A stretch of 42,460 bases of DNA from assembly GCA_017885655.1 (NCBI GenBank), contig JAFNFQ010000065.1, forward strand, positions 1 to 42,460. The letters run 5' to 3'. The stretch comes from Methanobacteriota archaeon. GTDB taxonomy: Archaea; Thermoplasmatota; Thermoplasmata; RBG-16-68-12; JAFNFQ01. Position numbers and translations under genes: made by a program. Positions 1 to 7,785 of this stretch are shown here, one piece after another. The notes beneath the pieces were generated by a model. It did no database searches and was not told the DNA's origin. It was given only the letters and a program-made list of their open reading frames with translations. Within the stretch, counting starts at the first letter, position 1. The number at the start of each line of letters is the position of its first letter.

Positions 1-506
1 TCGAGGTGACGTTTGACATCGACGCGAACGGGATCATCAATGTCTCCACAAAAGACCTCGGAACCGGCAAGGAGCAGAAGATGATGATCACCGCCACGAA
101 GAGGCTCGGCGAAAACGAGATCGATCGCATGGTCAAGGATGCCGACAGGTACTCCGAGGATGACAGGAAACGGAAGGAGGCCGCGGAGATAAGGAACCAG
201 GCGGACCAGGCGGTGTACACGACCGAGAAGATGCTCAGGGAGATGGGCGACCAGATAAGCGAGGCGACGAAGGCGAGCGTCCAAGCGAAGGTCGAAGATC
301 TGAAGAAGGCGCTCCAGACCAGCGACATAGCGCAGATCAAGACGAGCCTCGAGGCCCTGAACCAGGAAGCGCAGAAGATCGGGGTCGAGATATACCAGAG
401 GGCGCAGTCGAGCCAGTCGACTCCACCGCCTTCGGGCGAGTCGAAAGGGTCGAAGCCGGGCGACGACAACGTCGTGGACGCTGACTTCAAGGATGTGAAA
501 GACTAG
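1..506 (+). CDS. dnaK: Chaperone DnaK (Hsp70), C-terminal fragment
   Basis: This is the C-terminal part of an Hsp70 chaperone; the reading frame is open through the left edge, so the gene is cut by the window. The visible start is the end of the substrate-binding beta-sandwich ([17 protein letters not shown]), followed by the helical lid rich in Lys/Glu and an acidic tail ending [12 protein letters not shown], typical of bacterial-type DnaK. DnaK binds exposed hydrophobic peptides in the cytoplasm in an ATP-controlled cycle. dnaJ follows 34 nt downstream on the same strand, so the two are probably co-transcribed. The GTG at position 6 in the ORF track is internal and not a start. Archaeal DnaK is generally regarded as acquired from bacteria (family knowledge). 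Confidence 0.97.
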   Translation, partial: EVTFDIDANGIINVSTKDLGTGKEQKMMITATKRLGENEIDRMVKDADRYSEDDRKRKEAAEIRNQADQAVYTTEKMLREMGDQISEATKASVQAKVEDLKKALQTSDIAQIKTSLEALNQEAQKIGVEIYQRAQSSQSTPPPSGESKGSKPGDDNVVDADFKDVKD

Positions 507-540
507 ACGGCGGGAACGCCGGACCGGATGCGCTGAGTGC

Positions 541-1689
541 ATGGCGAAACGTGACTATTACGAGGTGCTCGGGGTTACCCGCGAGGCCTCCAAGGCTGAG
601 ATCAAGAGCGCATACCGGAAGGCCGCCAAGAAGTATCACCCCGACCTGAACAAGGACAATCCCCAGGCCGAGGAGAAGTTCAAGGAACTCTCCGAAGCGT
701 ACGAGGTCCTGATGGATGATCAGAAGAAGCAGCTCTACGACCAGTACGGCTTCTCCGGGGTCCAGCAGCAGTGGGGCGGCGGGGGCTTCGACTGGTCACG
801 GTTCACCCACTTCAACGACATCGAGGACATTTTCGCCGACTTCTTCGGAGGCGGCGGGTTCGGGGGCGGCCTCAGCGGAAGCCTGTTCGACCAGTTTTCC
901 AGGTCGCGCGAAAGGGCGGGACCGTCGAGAGGCGCCGACCTGAGGTGCGGCATCGAGATTTCGCTGAAACAGGCGCTGGAGGGGGCCAGGAAAACGATCC
1001 AGCTGCCGATGCGCGTCGCATGCGACAAGTGCGGCGGGAGCGGTGCGGAGGGCGGGAAGATGACCGTCTGCCCGGAGTGCGGCGGGCGCGGTCAGATAAG
1101 CAGGGGCCAGCGGAGGGGTTACAGCCAGTTCGTCACGATCACCACCTGTCCACGCTGCCGCGGTCGGGGTCAGTGGCCCGAGAAGAGGTGTGCGGCCTGC
1201 TCGGGACTTGGGGAGATCGAGAAGACATCGACGATCTCCGTGAACATCCCGCCGGGCGCCCACGACGGTCTCAGGTTGAGGCTGCAGGGCAAGGGCGAGC
1301 CTGGAGCCAGAGGTGTGGCGCCAGGTGACCTCTACCTCGTTGTCCACCTTAAAGAGGACGAGAGGTTCGCGCGGGACGGGAACGATGTGATCGTGGAGGT
1401 TCCAATCACATACAGCCAAGCCGCGCTCGGTGCGGAGATAGAGGTGCCGACACTCGAAGGGACGGCGATGCTCACCGTCCCTGCGGGCACCCAGAGCCAC
1501 ACACTTTTCAAGCTACGGGGGAAGGGCCTGCCCAGCCTCGACGGGCGGGGCAGAGGGGACGAATACGTCCGCGTGACAGTGAAGACTCCAGCGAGGCTCT
1601 CCTCCGAAGAACGACGGCTACTGGAAAGACTTGGCGAACTGGAAGGTTCAGCGTCCACCAAGCCTCGTTTTTTCGGGAAATCGAAGTAG
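541..1689 (+). CDS. dnaJ: Chaperone DnaJ (Hsp40), class I
   Basis: DnaJ is the J-domain co-chaperone that stimulates DnaK ATPase activity and delivers substrates. The 382-aa protein has the full class I layout: a J domain at about residues 1-70 with the HPD motif in YHPDL, a Gly/Phe-rich linker ([11 protein letters not shown]), a zinc-binding domain with four CxxCxGxG repeats ([32 protein letters not shown]) at about 160-230, and the two C-terminal beta domains. Length is normal for the family. The ATG at 541 begins with the conserved [12 protein letters not shown], which fixes the start. It follows dnaK as in a typical dnaK-dnaJ operon; grpE is not visible and may lie upstream of the window. 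Confidence 0.97.
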   Translation: MAKRDYYEVLGVTREASKAEIKSAYRKAAKKYHPDLNKDNPQAEEKFKELSEAYEVLMDDQKKQLYDQYGFSGVQQQWGGGGFDWSRFTHFNDIEDIFADFFGGGGFGGGLSGSLFDQFSRSRERAGPSRGADLRCGIEISLKQALEGARKTIQLPMRVACDKCGGSGAEGGKMTVCPECGGRGQISRGQRRGYSQFVTITTCPRCRGRGQWPEKRCAACSGLGEIEKTSTISVNIPPGAHDGLRLRLQGKGEPGARGVAPGDLYLVVHLKEDERFARDGNDVIVEVPITYSQAALGAEIEVPTLEGTAMLTVPAGTQSHTLFKLRGKGLPSLDGRGRGDEYVRVTVKTPARLSSEERRLLERLGELEGSASTKPRFFGKSK

Positions 1690-1692
1690 CGC

Positions 1693-1863
1693 TCACGGGA
1701 GGTTCGCGATGATCGAGAACGCCTTCACCAAGAAGTAGAAGGCAATGATTGCCCCGCTCGCAATCACGATCACAAGAACATCCTTGAGGACGACTCTCCC
1801 TATTCCCGGTTCCGAGCTGCTTGCGGTTACGTTACCGTGCTGCGTCGAATGCATCCTCAACAT
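1693..1863 (-). CDS. 56-aa single-helix membrane protein (unrecognised)
   Basis: This small ORF is below the ORF-track cutoff. It reads from ATG (complement of 1861-1863) to TGA (complement of 1693-1695). A polar N-terminal half (MLRMHSTQHGNVTASS) is followed by one strong hydrophobic helix (VLVIVIASGAIIAFYFLVKAF) and a short tail, so it looks like a tail-anchored membrane peptide. A TATA-like TTATTA lies about 25 nt upstream of the ATG on the minus strand, as expected for a leaderless archaeal transcript. The size and single C-terminal helix recall archaeal Sec61-beta/SecG, but I do not see that family's conserved residues and do not assign it. It ends 4 nt from the convergent dnaJ stop and is divergent from the next gene. 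Confidence 0.6.
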   Translation of the reverse strand: MLRMHSTQHGNVTASSSEPGIGRVVLKDVLVIVIASGAIIAFYFLVKAFSIIANLP

Positions 1864-1883
1864 CAATAATGGCCTCGCGGCCT

Positions 1884-1889
1884 AATAAG
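1884..1889 (-). promoter_or_regulatory. TATA-like box of the 56-aa ORF
   Basis: TTATTA on the minus strand lies about 23-25 nt before the ATG at 1863. The spacing suits a leaderless transcript. Confidence 0.4.
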
Positions 1890-1934
1890 AATTGTTGTTT
1901 GCTTCTCGAAACTGGAAACTCATCCAGGCGCTAA

Positions 1935-1943
1935 CCATATCTA
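1935..1943 (+). promoter_or_regulatory. TATA-like box of the RuvC-like gene
   Basis: CCATATCTA lies about 30 nt upstream of the ATG at 1970. It sits downstream of the track start at 1892, so it argues against that longer start. Confidence 0.45.
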
Positions 1944-1969
1944 AGCAGAGCGCGCTTCACTATGTGAGC

Positions 1970-2719
1970 ATGAAGAAGGTACTGGGCATCCTGACGGAGG
2001 ACTTCCGCCTCTATCATGACCTGGTCGCAACGCTGAAGGCGAGGGACATACCGTTCGTGAGCCTCTCATTCTCCCAGCGAATACCTTCCAATGTCGGGGC
2101 GATACTCACTTCCGTCGCCGAATCACCGCGGATCCGCTTCCCTCACAAGGCCGAGTGCGGGGACATCGAGGATTCAGTGATGAGAGCCCTGCAGCTGCTA
2201 AGAGGGAAGACCGGGTGGAAGGAGGTCATCATGGGCATCGACCCGGGGAGCGAGCCCGGGCTGGCGGTGATCGGGGACGGGGAGGTTCTGGACGCACGGA
2301 GCGTCAATTCCCCGGAGGCGGTCGCACCCGCCGTTGTCTCGGCGATCAGCAACTTCCCGGCTGATAATTACAGGATCAGGATCGGTCACGGGGACGCGAC
2401 GAACCGCAACAGGATCATCAACACCTTGGCGGAAAACGATCTCAGGGTCGACATCGTCGACGAGAAGGGCACGACCAGGCGAACAGAACACCCGGATGCC
2501 GATGCAGCAATCCGGATCGCCTTCACACCGGGAGTGAGCGCCGCAAGGCACTATGACATCCGGCCGACCGGAGGGGAGCTGAAGGAGATACAGAGAAGGA
2601 GCCGCCTGAAGAGCGAGGGGGAGATGACTATATCCAAGAGCCTTGCCAGGTCGGTTGCCAGAGGGGAGATGACCCTGGCAGAGGCCATCTCGGTCCACCG
2701 CCGGAGGAAGGAGCGCTAG
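1970..2719 (+). CDS. RuvC/RNase H-like protein of unknown function
   Basis: The 249-aa protein contains MGIDPGSEPGLAVIGDGEV near the middle, which resembles the first catalytic strand of RuvC/RNase H-fold nucleases (Asp in the IDPG context). DADAAIRIAF near the C-terminus resembles the late acidic motif of that fold. The N-terminal 70 residues (MKKVLGILTEDFRLYHDLV) form a separate small alpha/beta domain, and the C-terminus is basic and helical. Nuclease activity is inference from fold-like motifs only; the exact family is not recognised. I chose the ATG at 1970 over the track start at 1892 because the 26 extra residues look non-coding and a TATA-like box lies inside them. The downstream cdc48 has its own promoter. 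Confidence 0.75.
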   Translation: MKKVLGILTEDFRLYHDLVATLKARDIPFVSLSFSQRIPSNVGAILTSVAESPRIRFPHKAECGDIEDSVMRALQLLRGKTGWKEVIMGIDPGSEPGLAVIGDGEVLDARSVNSPEAVAPAVVSAISNFPADNYRIRIGHGDATNRNRIINTLAENDLRVDIVDEKGTTRRTEHPDADAAIRIAFTPGVSAARHYDIRPTGGELKEIQRRSRLKSEGEMTISKSLARSVARGEMTLAEAISVHRRRKER

Positions 2720-2753
2720 CAGTTTTCAAAGTCAGCTAAAGGCATCCTAAGAC

Positions 2754-2761
2754 TCATATAG
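2754..2761 (+). promoter_or_regulatory. TATA box of cdc48
   Basis: CATATAG is centred about 27 nt upstream of the GTG start at 2785, consistent with a leaderless transcript. Confidence 0.5.
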
Positions 2762-2784
2762 TTCGTTGGACTTGAAATCAAACC

Positions 2785-5013
2785 GTGACCGATAAAGTCG
2801 TTCTCAAGGTTGCGGAGGCGCCACAGTCCGACGTGGGACTTGGCAGGGCGCGAGTGGACACGAAGACCAGGATGGCCCTGGGACTCGATGTCGGTGAGAT
2901 AGTCGAGATCATCGGCAAGAAAAGCACGTCCGCCAAGATCTTCAGGGTCATGCAGGAAGACGAAGGGAAGGGCATCATCAGGATAGACGGCTTGGTGAGG
3001 AGAAACGTCGGCTGCTCCATCGGTGACAGGGTCGAGGCGAAGAAGGCCGAGGTTCTGACGGCCGAGCGCGTCACGATTGCGCCGATAATCTCCGAGGGCC
3101 ACAGGATCTCGTTCGGCCAGGGAATAGAGAACTTCGCCAAGCGCGGGCTGCTGAAGAGGCCGCTCATGAAGGGGGACGTCGTCATAGTGCCCGGCATAGC
3201 GCTGATGGGCGGTGCACTGCCGTTCATGGTCGTGAAGACCACGCCTAAGGGCGTCGTCCAGATCAACGACGAGACAATCATCGAGATGAAGGAGGAACCC
3301 GTGAGGGAGGGGGAGGTGCTCACCTCCGCCGTCTCCTACGAGGACATAGGCGGGCTGAAGGAGGAGCTGCTCAAGGTCCGCGAGATGATCGAGCTGCCGC
3401 TGAAACACGCGGAGCTGTTCGAACGCCTCGGTATCGACCCGCCAAAGGGAGTCCTGCTCTACGGACCGCCGGGCACCGGCAAGACGCTGATCGCGAAGGC
3501 GGTAGCGAATGAGGCGGGTGCGAATTTCTATTCCATACAGGGCCCGGAGATAATGAGCAAGTACTACGGGCAGAGCGAAGAGAGGCTCAGGGAGAAGTTC
3601 GACGAGGCGCAGAAGAACGCGCCGAGCGTGCTGTTCATCGACGAGCTGGACAGCATTGCCCCGAGGAGGGAAGAGGTCACGGGAGAGGTGGAGAGGCGGG
3701 TCGTCGCCCAACTGCTGACGCTCATGGACGGGCTGTCCGACCGCGGGCAGGTCATAGTCATCGCAGCGACCAACCGCGAGGAAGCAATCGACCCGGCTCT
3801 GAGGCGCGGGGGACGGTTCGACAGGGAAATCGAGATAGGCGTCCCGGACCGCATAGGCAGGAAGGAGATACTGCAGATCCATTCGCGAGGCATGCCGATA
3901 GAAGGCAACGAGGAGGACAGGGAGAACCTCCTCACAGAGCTGGCGAACGTCACTCACGGCTTCGTCGGGGCGGATATGGCCGCGCTGGCGCGGGAGGCGG
4001 CTATGAGGACCTTGCGGCGCTATCTCCCCGAGATAGACTTGGACAAGCCGATACCGTCCGAGATACTGGAAAAGATGCGGGTGACCCCGGGCGATTTCAA
4101 GGAGGCGCTGAAGGAGGTCGAACCGAGCGCTATGAGGGAGGTCCTGGTGGAGATACCGCACACCACCTGGGATGACGTCGGCGGTCTGGAGGACCTGAAA
4201 GCGAAGTTGAAAGAGGCGGTCGAGATGCCGCTCAAGGACCCCGAGTCGTTCAAGCGCATGGGCATAACCCCGCCGAGGGGTATACTGCTCTACGGCGCCC
4301 CGGGGACCGGCAAGACGCTGATCGCCAAGGCGGTCGCGACGGAATCGGAGTCGAACTTCATCAGCATCAAGGGTCCCGAGGTCATGAGTAAGTGGGTGGG
4401 GGAGAGCGAGAAGGCGGTGCGCATGATCTTCAAGAAGGCGAGGCAGGTGGCGCCCTGCATAGTCTTCCTCGACGAGATTGACGCGATAGCACACAGGCGC
4501 GGCGGGGGGGAAGGCGACTCGGGTGTCACGGAGCGGGTGGTCAACCAGCTGCTCACGTCCATGGACGGCTTGGAGAGCAGGGAGGGCGTGCTGGTGATCG
4601 CCGCCACGAACAGACCGGACATGGTGGATCCGGCGCTGCTGAGGGCGGGCCGGTTCGACAAGCTGATCCTGGTCCCTGTGCCCGACGAGAGGACCCGTCT
4701 GGAGATACTCAAGGTCCACACGAAGAGCATGCCTCTGGACGGCGACGTCTCGATCAGCGAGTTGGCCAAGGAGATTGAGGGCTACACCGGCGCAGACATC
4801 GAGGGGCTGTGCCGCGAGGCGGCCTTGTCCGCCCTGAGGGAGAACAGGAAGGCCAAGAAGGTCTCCATGAAGCACTTCGAGGAGGCCAAGAAGAGCGTGC
4901 ACCCTTCGATGGACGAGGAGACGGCGAGGGTCTACGAGAGGATGGGGCAGGAGATGGAGAAAGGCATCTCCAAGAAGGAGCGCGAAGAGATCAGCATGGG
5001 GTACTATAGGTAA
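2785..5013 (+). CDS. Cdc48/VAT two-ring AAA+ ATPase
   Basis: This 742-aa protein is an archaeal p97/Cdc48/VAT unfoldase that threads proteins through a hexameric double ring. The N domain (about 1-185) has the double-psi barrel region. D1 has Walker A GPPGTGKT (227-234) and Walker B LFIDELDS (283-290). D2 has Walker A GAPGTGKT (504-511, with Ala for the more usual Pro) and Walker B VFLDEIDA. Arginine-finger regions appear as GGRFDRE in D1 and AGRFDK in D2. The protein ends in MGYYR, so the last three residues fit the HbYX pattern (hydrophobic-Tyr-any) that docks ATPases onto the 20S proteasome. The start is GTG, fixed by [12 protein letters not shown] and a well-placed TATA box. The DnaK/DnaJ neighbours make this a proteostasis cluster. 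Confidence 0.97.
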   Translation: MTDKVVLKVAEAPQSDVGLGRARVDTKTRMALGLDVGEIVEIIGKKSTSAKIFRVMQEDEGKGIIRIDGLVRRNVGCSIGDRVEAKKAEVLTAERVTIAPIISEGHRISFGQGIENFAKRGLLKRPLMKGDVVIVPGIALMGGALPFMVVKTTPKGVVQINDETIIEMKEEPVREGEVLTSAVSYEDIGGLKEELLKVREMIELPLKHAELFERLGIDPPKGVLLYGPPGTGKTLIAKAVANEAGANFYSIQGPEIMSKYYGQSEERLREKFDEAQKNAPSVLFIDELDSIAPRREEVTGEVERRVVAQLLTLMDGLSDRGQVIVIAATNREEAIDPALRRGGRFDREIEIGVPDRIGRKEILQIHSRGMPIEGNEEDRENLLTELANVTHGFVGADMAALAREAAMRTLRRYLPEIDLDKPIPSEILEKMRVTPGDFKEALKEVEPSAMREVLVEIPHTTWDDVGGLEDLKAKLKEAVEMPLKDPESFKRMGITPPRGILLYGAPGTGKTLIAKAVATESESNFISIKGPEVMSKWVGESEKAVRMIFKKARQVAPCIVFLDEIDAIAHRRGGGEGDSGVTERVVNQLLTSMDGLESREGVLVIAATNRPDMVDPALLRAGRFDKLILVPVPDERTRLEILKVHTKSMPLDGDVSISELAKEIEGYTGADIEGLCREAALSALRENRKAKKVSMKHFEEAKKSVHPSMDEETARVYERMGQEMEKGISKKEREEISMGYYR

Positions 5014-5073
5014 CCGGGCCCCGCCATCGCAGAGCTAAAATACGTCTGGCGTGTTACTGACTCAAAGAAAGCC

Positions 5074-5079
5074 AGGAGG
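5074..5079 (+). promoter_or_regulatory. Shine-Dalgarno site deciding the PRC-barrel start
   Basis: AGGAGG lies 7 nt before the ATG at 5087, which selects that ATG over the track start at 5051. Confidence 0.75.
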
Positions 5080-5086
5080 CGATGGG

Positions 5087-5332
5087 ATGAAGAAGTTTGT
5101 CAGCGAGCTCCGCGGCAAGACCGTCATGACGCAGGATGGGCAGATTCTCGGCATGATCGAGAACCTCATGGTCGACACGAGGTCTGGGAAAATCCAGGAC
5201 GTGCTGGTCATTCCCGCAGAGGAGGTCGAGACGAAGCTCTATAAGACCGACGCCCAGGGCCGCATAATCCTGCCCTTCACGGGCATGAAGTCGGTCAAGG
5301 ACGTCGTCGTGATGACGGTAAAGCCAGAGTGA
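5087..5332 (+). CDS. PRC-barrel domain protein
   Basis: This 81-aa protein is a single PRC-barrel: a short beta-barrel beginning FVSELRGKTVMTQDGQILG, with the typical glycine turn and the IENLMVDTRSGKIQDVLV strand pair. Stand-alone PRC-barrel proteins are common in archaea and are thought to bind RNA or partner proteins; one family member is linked to cell division, but nothing here points to a specific partner. An AGGAGG ribosome-binding site fixes the ATG start. The gene lies 73 nt after cdc48 and may be read from the same transcript. A GC-rich hairpin follows the stop. Confidence 0.85.
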   Translation: MKKFVSELRGKTVMTQDGQILGMIENLMVDTRSGKIQDVLVIPAEEVETKLYKTDAQGRIILPFTGMKSVKDVVVMTVKPE

Positions 5333-5359
5333 ACCGCAAGCTCCCGTTTCAGCATTTTT

Positions 5360-5382
5360 CGCCCGGACTTGGGCGAGCGCCC
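5360..5382 (+). terminator. Alternative hairpin pair after the PRC-barrel gene
   Basis: CGCCC (5360-5364), GGGCG (5371-5375) and CGCCC (5378-5382) follow one another. The central GGGCG can pair with either flank, giving two mutually exclusive 5-bp stems. It lies between the PRC-barrel stop and the nfeD TATA box, so a role in transcript ending is likeliest; this is inference. Confidence 0.4.
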
Positions 5383-5390
5383 CAATAAAT

Positions 5391-5398
5391 GATATATC
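5391..5398 (+). promoter_or_regulatory. TATA box of the nfeD-SPFH operon
   Basis: GATATATC lies about 34 nt upstream of the ATG at 5429, leaving a short leader that includes the purine-rich GAGAGGA. Confidence 0.5.
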
Positions 5399-5428
5399 AC
5401 CGAAGCTATACGGGAGCAGAGAGGACTG

Positions 5429-5911
5429 ATGGTAGCGGAATTCACCCTTGGACTCGTGTTCCTAGTCATCGGAGTGATAATGCTCGTTATTGAGGCGGCC
5501 TCTCCCGGCTTCTTCATGGCGGTCCCGGCCACGGTGCTAATCGTCATCGGTCTACTCGGCATGTTTGTGGAAGGTTTCCTGTTCTCGGTCTGGAGCCCAA
5601 TACTGGCCATGCTCATCGGCATCCCGATAACGCTCTTCACGATGTGGTTCTACTCGCGGTTCTCCCCGCCATCACCGCCGACGACCACGGTCGGAGAGAG
5701 CCTGATTAGCCGCCAGGGTATCGTCACCGCCTTGGTGAGACCGCATTCCTTGAGGGGCAAGGTGAGGATCGAGAACGAGAGCTGGAGCGCGACCTCCGAC
5801 GAAATCATACCCGTGGGGGAGCGGGTCTTGGTGATCGGGAGCGAGGGAGTCCATGTCATCGTCCGGCGGCTGACAGCCCCGGGCACAGGGAAGGAAGGAG
5901 GGTCGAAATGA
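5429..5911 (+). CDS. NfeD-like membrane protein
   Basis: This 160-aa protein has an N-terminal membrane region of three or so helices (LGLVFLVIGVIMLVIEAASP, then VLIVIGLLGMFVEG and ILAMLIGIPITLFTMWFY) and a C-terminal OB-fold-like domain (about 85-150: GIVTALVRPHSLRGKVRIEN, then VPVGERVLVIGSEG-type strands). That is the layout of NfeD short forms, which partner with SPFH/stomatin proteins and are thought to tether them at the membrane. The stop overlaps the SPFH start by 4 nt, the classic nfeD-SPFH operon. The protease domain of long NfeD forms is absent. Confidence 0.88.
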   Translation: MVAEFTLGLVFLVIGVIMLVIEAASPGFFMAVPATVLIVIGLLGMFVEGFLFSVWSPILAMLIGIPITLFTMWFYSRFSPPSPPTTTVGESLISRQGIVTALVRPHSLRGKVRIENESWSATSDEIIPVGERVLVIGSEGVHVIVRRLTAPGTGKEGGSK

Positions 5912-7155
5912 AGGAAAACGATGTGAGGTCGGGCAAGAGGGAGATTGGCGCAACGATCATGCTCGGAACTCTCGGTCTGATGTCGCTGGACATGTTCGGG
6001 CTGACGGCGCAGGTGGAAATCGGAATCGTGGTCGGGCTGTTCATCCTGATCCTGATCGCCGTCATGATACTGCTGGCGAGCTCGATGAAGATAGTCCAGC
6101 CGTATCAGCAGGGACTGCTCATAGTCCTGGGGAGCTTCCGCAGGGTGCTCAATCCCGGCATGAACTTCGTCCCGCCGATGATTTCCGAGGTGAGGAGAAT
6201 AGACCTGAGGACGCAGGTGCTCGATGTTCCCCGCCAGGAAGTCATCACCAAGGATAACTCGCCGACGAACGTCGACGCGGTCATCTACATCAAGGTCATA
6301 GACCCCAAGAAGTCGTTCTTCGAAGTCACGGACTACCATATCGCAACTTTAGCACTCGCGCAGACCACGCTCAGGTCGATCATCGGTGACATGGAGCTGG
6401 ACGAGGTTCTGTACAACCGAGACAGGATCAACCTGAGGCTCAGGGACGTGCTCGACGAGGCGACTGATAAATGGGGCGTGAAGGTGGACGCCGTCGAGAT
6501 AAGGGAAGTCGACCCGGTGGGCCCGGTCAAGGCCGCGATGGAGGAGCAGACATCTGCAGAGAGGCAGAGGAGAGCAGCGATCCTCCGAGCTGACGGTGAG
6601 AAGAGGTCTGCCATACTCGTGGCGGAAGGGCAGAAGAGATCCCGCATCTTGCAGGCCGAGGGTCTTCGGCAGGCGAAGATACTCGAGTCCGACGGACAGC
6701 GGCTTTCAATCATCCTGGAAGGGCAAGGAGAGGCGCAGAAGCTGCGCATACTCGCGCTTGGCGCGGCTGCTCTCGACACGAAGGCGCTCTCGGTCCTGAG
6801 CATGGACACCGTGAAGGAAATGTCCCGTGGGCAGGCGACCAAGATAATCTTCCCGTTCGAAATCAGCAAGATGATCGAGGGCATCAGCTCCTATCTCGGC
6901 GCAGCGACGGCGAGAGTCCCGGAAAGGGGGATATCGGATCTCCCTTCATTGGAGAAGGCCCTGGGCAGGATTGACCAGGTTCTCGGCCCCTTGCCGAACC
7001 CCGAGGAGATTAGGGAGGAGATGAGATACATCAAGGAGGAGATGAGGGGGATATCGCCTTCCACCGGGGCCAGCATGCCCGAAGAGGTCAAGAAGCGCAA
7101 GACCGTCGAAGAGATCTTGAAAGAAGAGGAAGACGAGGCGATAAAGGGCAGGTAG
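5908..7155 (+). CDS. SPFH/stomatin-like membrane scaffold protein
   Basis: The 415-aa protein has a hydrophobic N-terminus (IGIVVGLFILILIAVMILLA, about 38-57) followed by an SPFH/Band 7 domain (about 60-230: VQPYQQGLLIVLGSFRRVL, then LDVPRQEVITKDN). Next comes a charged coiled-coil made of near repeats of the KRSAILxAEG type (about 215-285), and a C-terminal helical tail rich in Glu/Lys. Stomatin-like proteins form large membrane-bound rings or microdomains that organise other membrane proteins or proteases. It is translationally coupled to the NfeD gene upstream. The C-terminal tail beyond residue 330 is longer than in minimal stomatins. Confidence 0.93.
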   Translation: MKENDVRSGKREIGATIMLGTLGLMSLDMFGLTAQVEIGIVVGLFILILIAVMILLASSMKIVQPYQQGLLIVLGSFRRVLNPGMNFVPPMISEVRRIDLRTQVLDVPRQEVITKDNSPTNVDAVIYIKVIDPKKSFFEVTDYHIATLALAQTTLRSIIGDMELDEVLYNRDRINLRLRDVLDEATDKWGVKVDAVEIREVDPVGPVKAAMEEQTSAERQRRAAILRADGEKRSAILVAEGQKRSRILQAEGLRQAKILESDGQRLSIILEGQGEAQKLRILALGAAALDTKALSVLSMDTVKEMSRGQATKIIFPFEISKMIEGISSYLGAATARVPERGISDLPSLEKALGRIDQVLGPLPNPEEIREEMRYIKEEMRGISPSTGASMPEEVKKRKTVEEILKEEEDEAIKGR

Positions 7156-7238
7156 CTGGCAAGCGATCGGCTCTTGGCAATCAGTTTCACCTCTCCCTCG
7201 GGCGAGGCTAATACCAGCCTTGGAGTTCATGGGCTCGG

Positions 7239-7703
7239 ATGTACTGGACAGAGGAGATCATGTGCCGCCCCGTCTTGGCGCACTTCCGGTCCTTGGGCTA
7301 CCGCGTCTACCGCGAGGCGAAGGTTGCGGGAAGGTGGGTGGACATCTTGGCGGTGGGCAGCGAGATCGTGGCGGTGGAACTCAAGATTCGAAACTGGCGG
7401 GAGGCCCTCAAGCAGGCGATGTCTTACCAGCTCGGCGCGCACTACGCGCTCGTCGCCATGCCCCTCGACCACGTGTTTCCCGCGATGAGATCCCGGCACC
7501 TGTTCGAGCGCGAGGGAGTCGGGCTTATGGCGGTGAGTTCGGCCGCGGGCGACGTGCGGGTCCTGATCGAACCGGAAGCGTCGCCCAGGCTTCTGCCGTT
7601 CGTCCTTGACGGGGTGCTTTCTGGCGGGGACGGGAAATCGGGAAAGCCGGTGAGGAGAAGGAAGGTCCCTGTGATCGAGATACCGGGGTTCTCGGCGCCT
7701 TAG
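7239..7703 (+). CDS. Predicted PD-(D/E)XK-fold nuclease
   Basis: The 154-aa protein has the core of a PD-(D/E)XK endonuclease-like fold: YREAKVAGRWVDILAV gives the Asp strand, and VAVELKIRNWREALKQA gives the ExK strand and following helix. The spacing between D and ExK is typical. LGAHYALVAMP then continues the sheet. Such domains occur in restriction enzymes, Holliday-junction resolvases and uncharacterised DNA-damage proteins; the substrate cannot be told from sequence. The C-terminal 45 residues are basic and less ordered. It starts 83 nt after the SPFH gene on the same strand, so it could be an operon member or have its own promoter. No methyltransferase lies nearby, so a restriction system is unlikely. 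Confidence 0.7.
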   Translation: MYWTEEIMCRPVLAHFRSLGYRVYREAKVAGRWVDILAVGSEIVAVELKIRNWREALKQAMSYQLGAHYALVAMPLDHVFPAMRSRHLFEREGVGLMAVSSAAGDVRVLIEPEASPRLLPFVLDGVLSGGDGKSGKPVRRRKVPVIEIPGFSAP

Positions 7704-7736
7704 ATATTCGTCAGCGATTCTGCCGAGACTGAGCAA

Positions 7737-7744
7737 CTTTATTA
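7737..7744 (+). promoter_or_regulatory. TATA-like box of glnA
   Basis: CTTTATTA lies about 45 nt upstream of the glnA ATG, which would give a leader of roughly 20 nt. Confidence 0.45.
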
Positions 7745-7785
7745 CCGGTCATCGCGATGCCGTTGCGTCCCCCGGGGGTTCTGTT

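Noticed and set aside
2716-4902. 728-aa minus-strand ORF opposite cdc48
   Set aside because: It is the antisense shadow of a clearly real cdc48; the sequence is His/Leu/Arg-rich with no recognisable domain.
7239-7703. Restriction-modification system
   Set aside because: Only a PD-(D/E)XK-like protein is present; no methyltransferase or specificity subunit is nearby.
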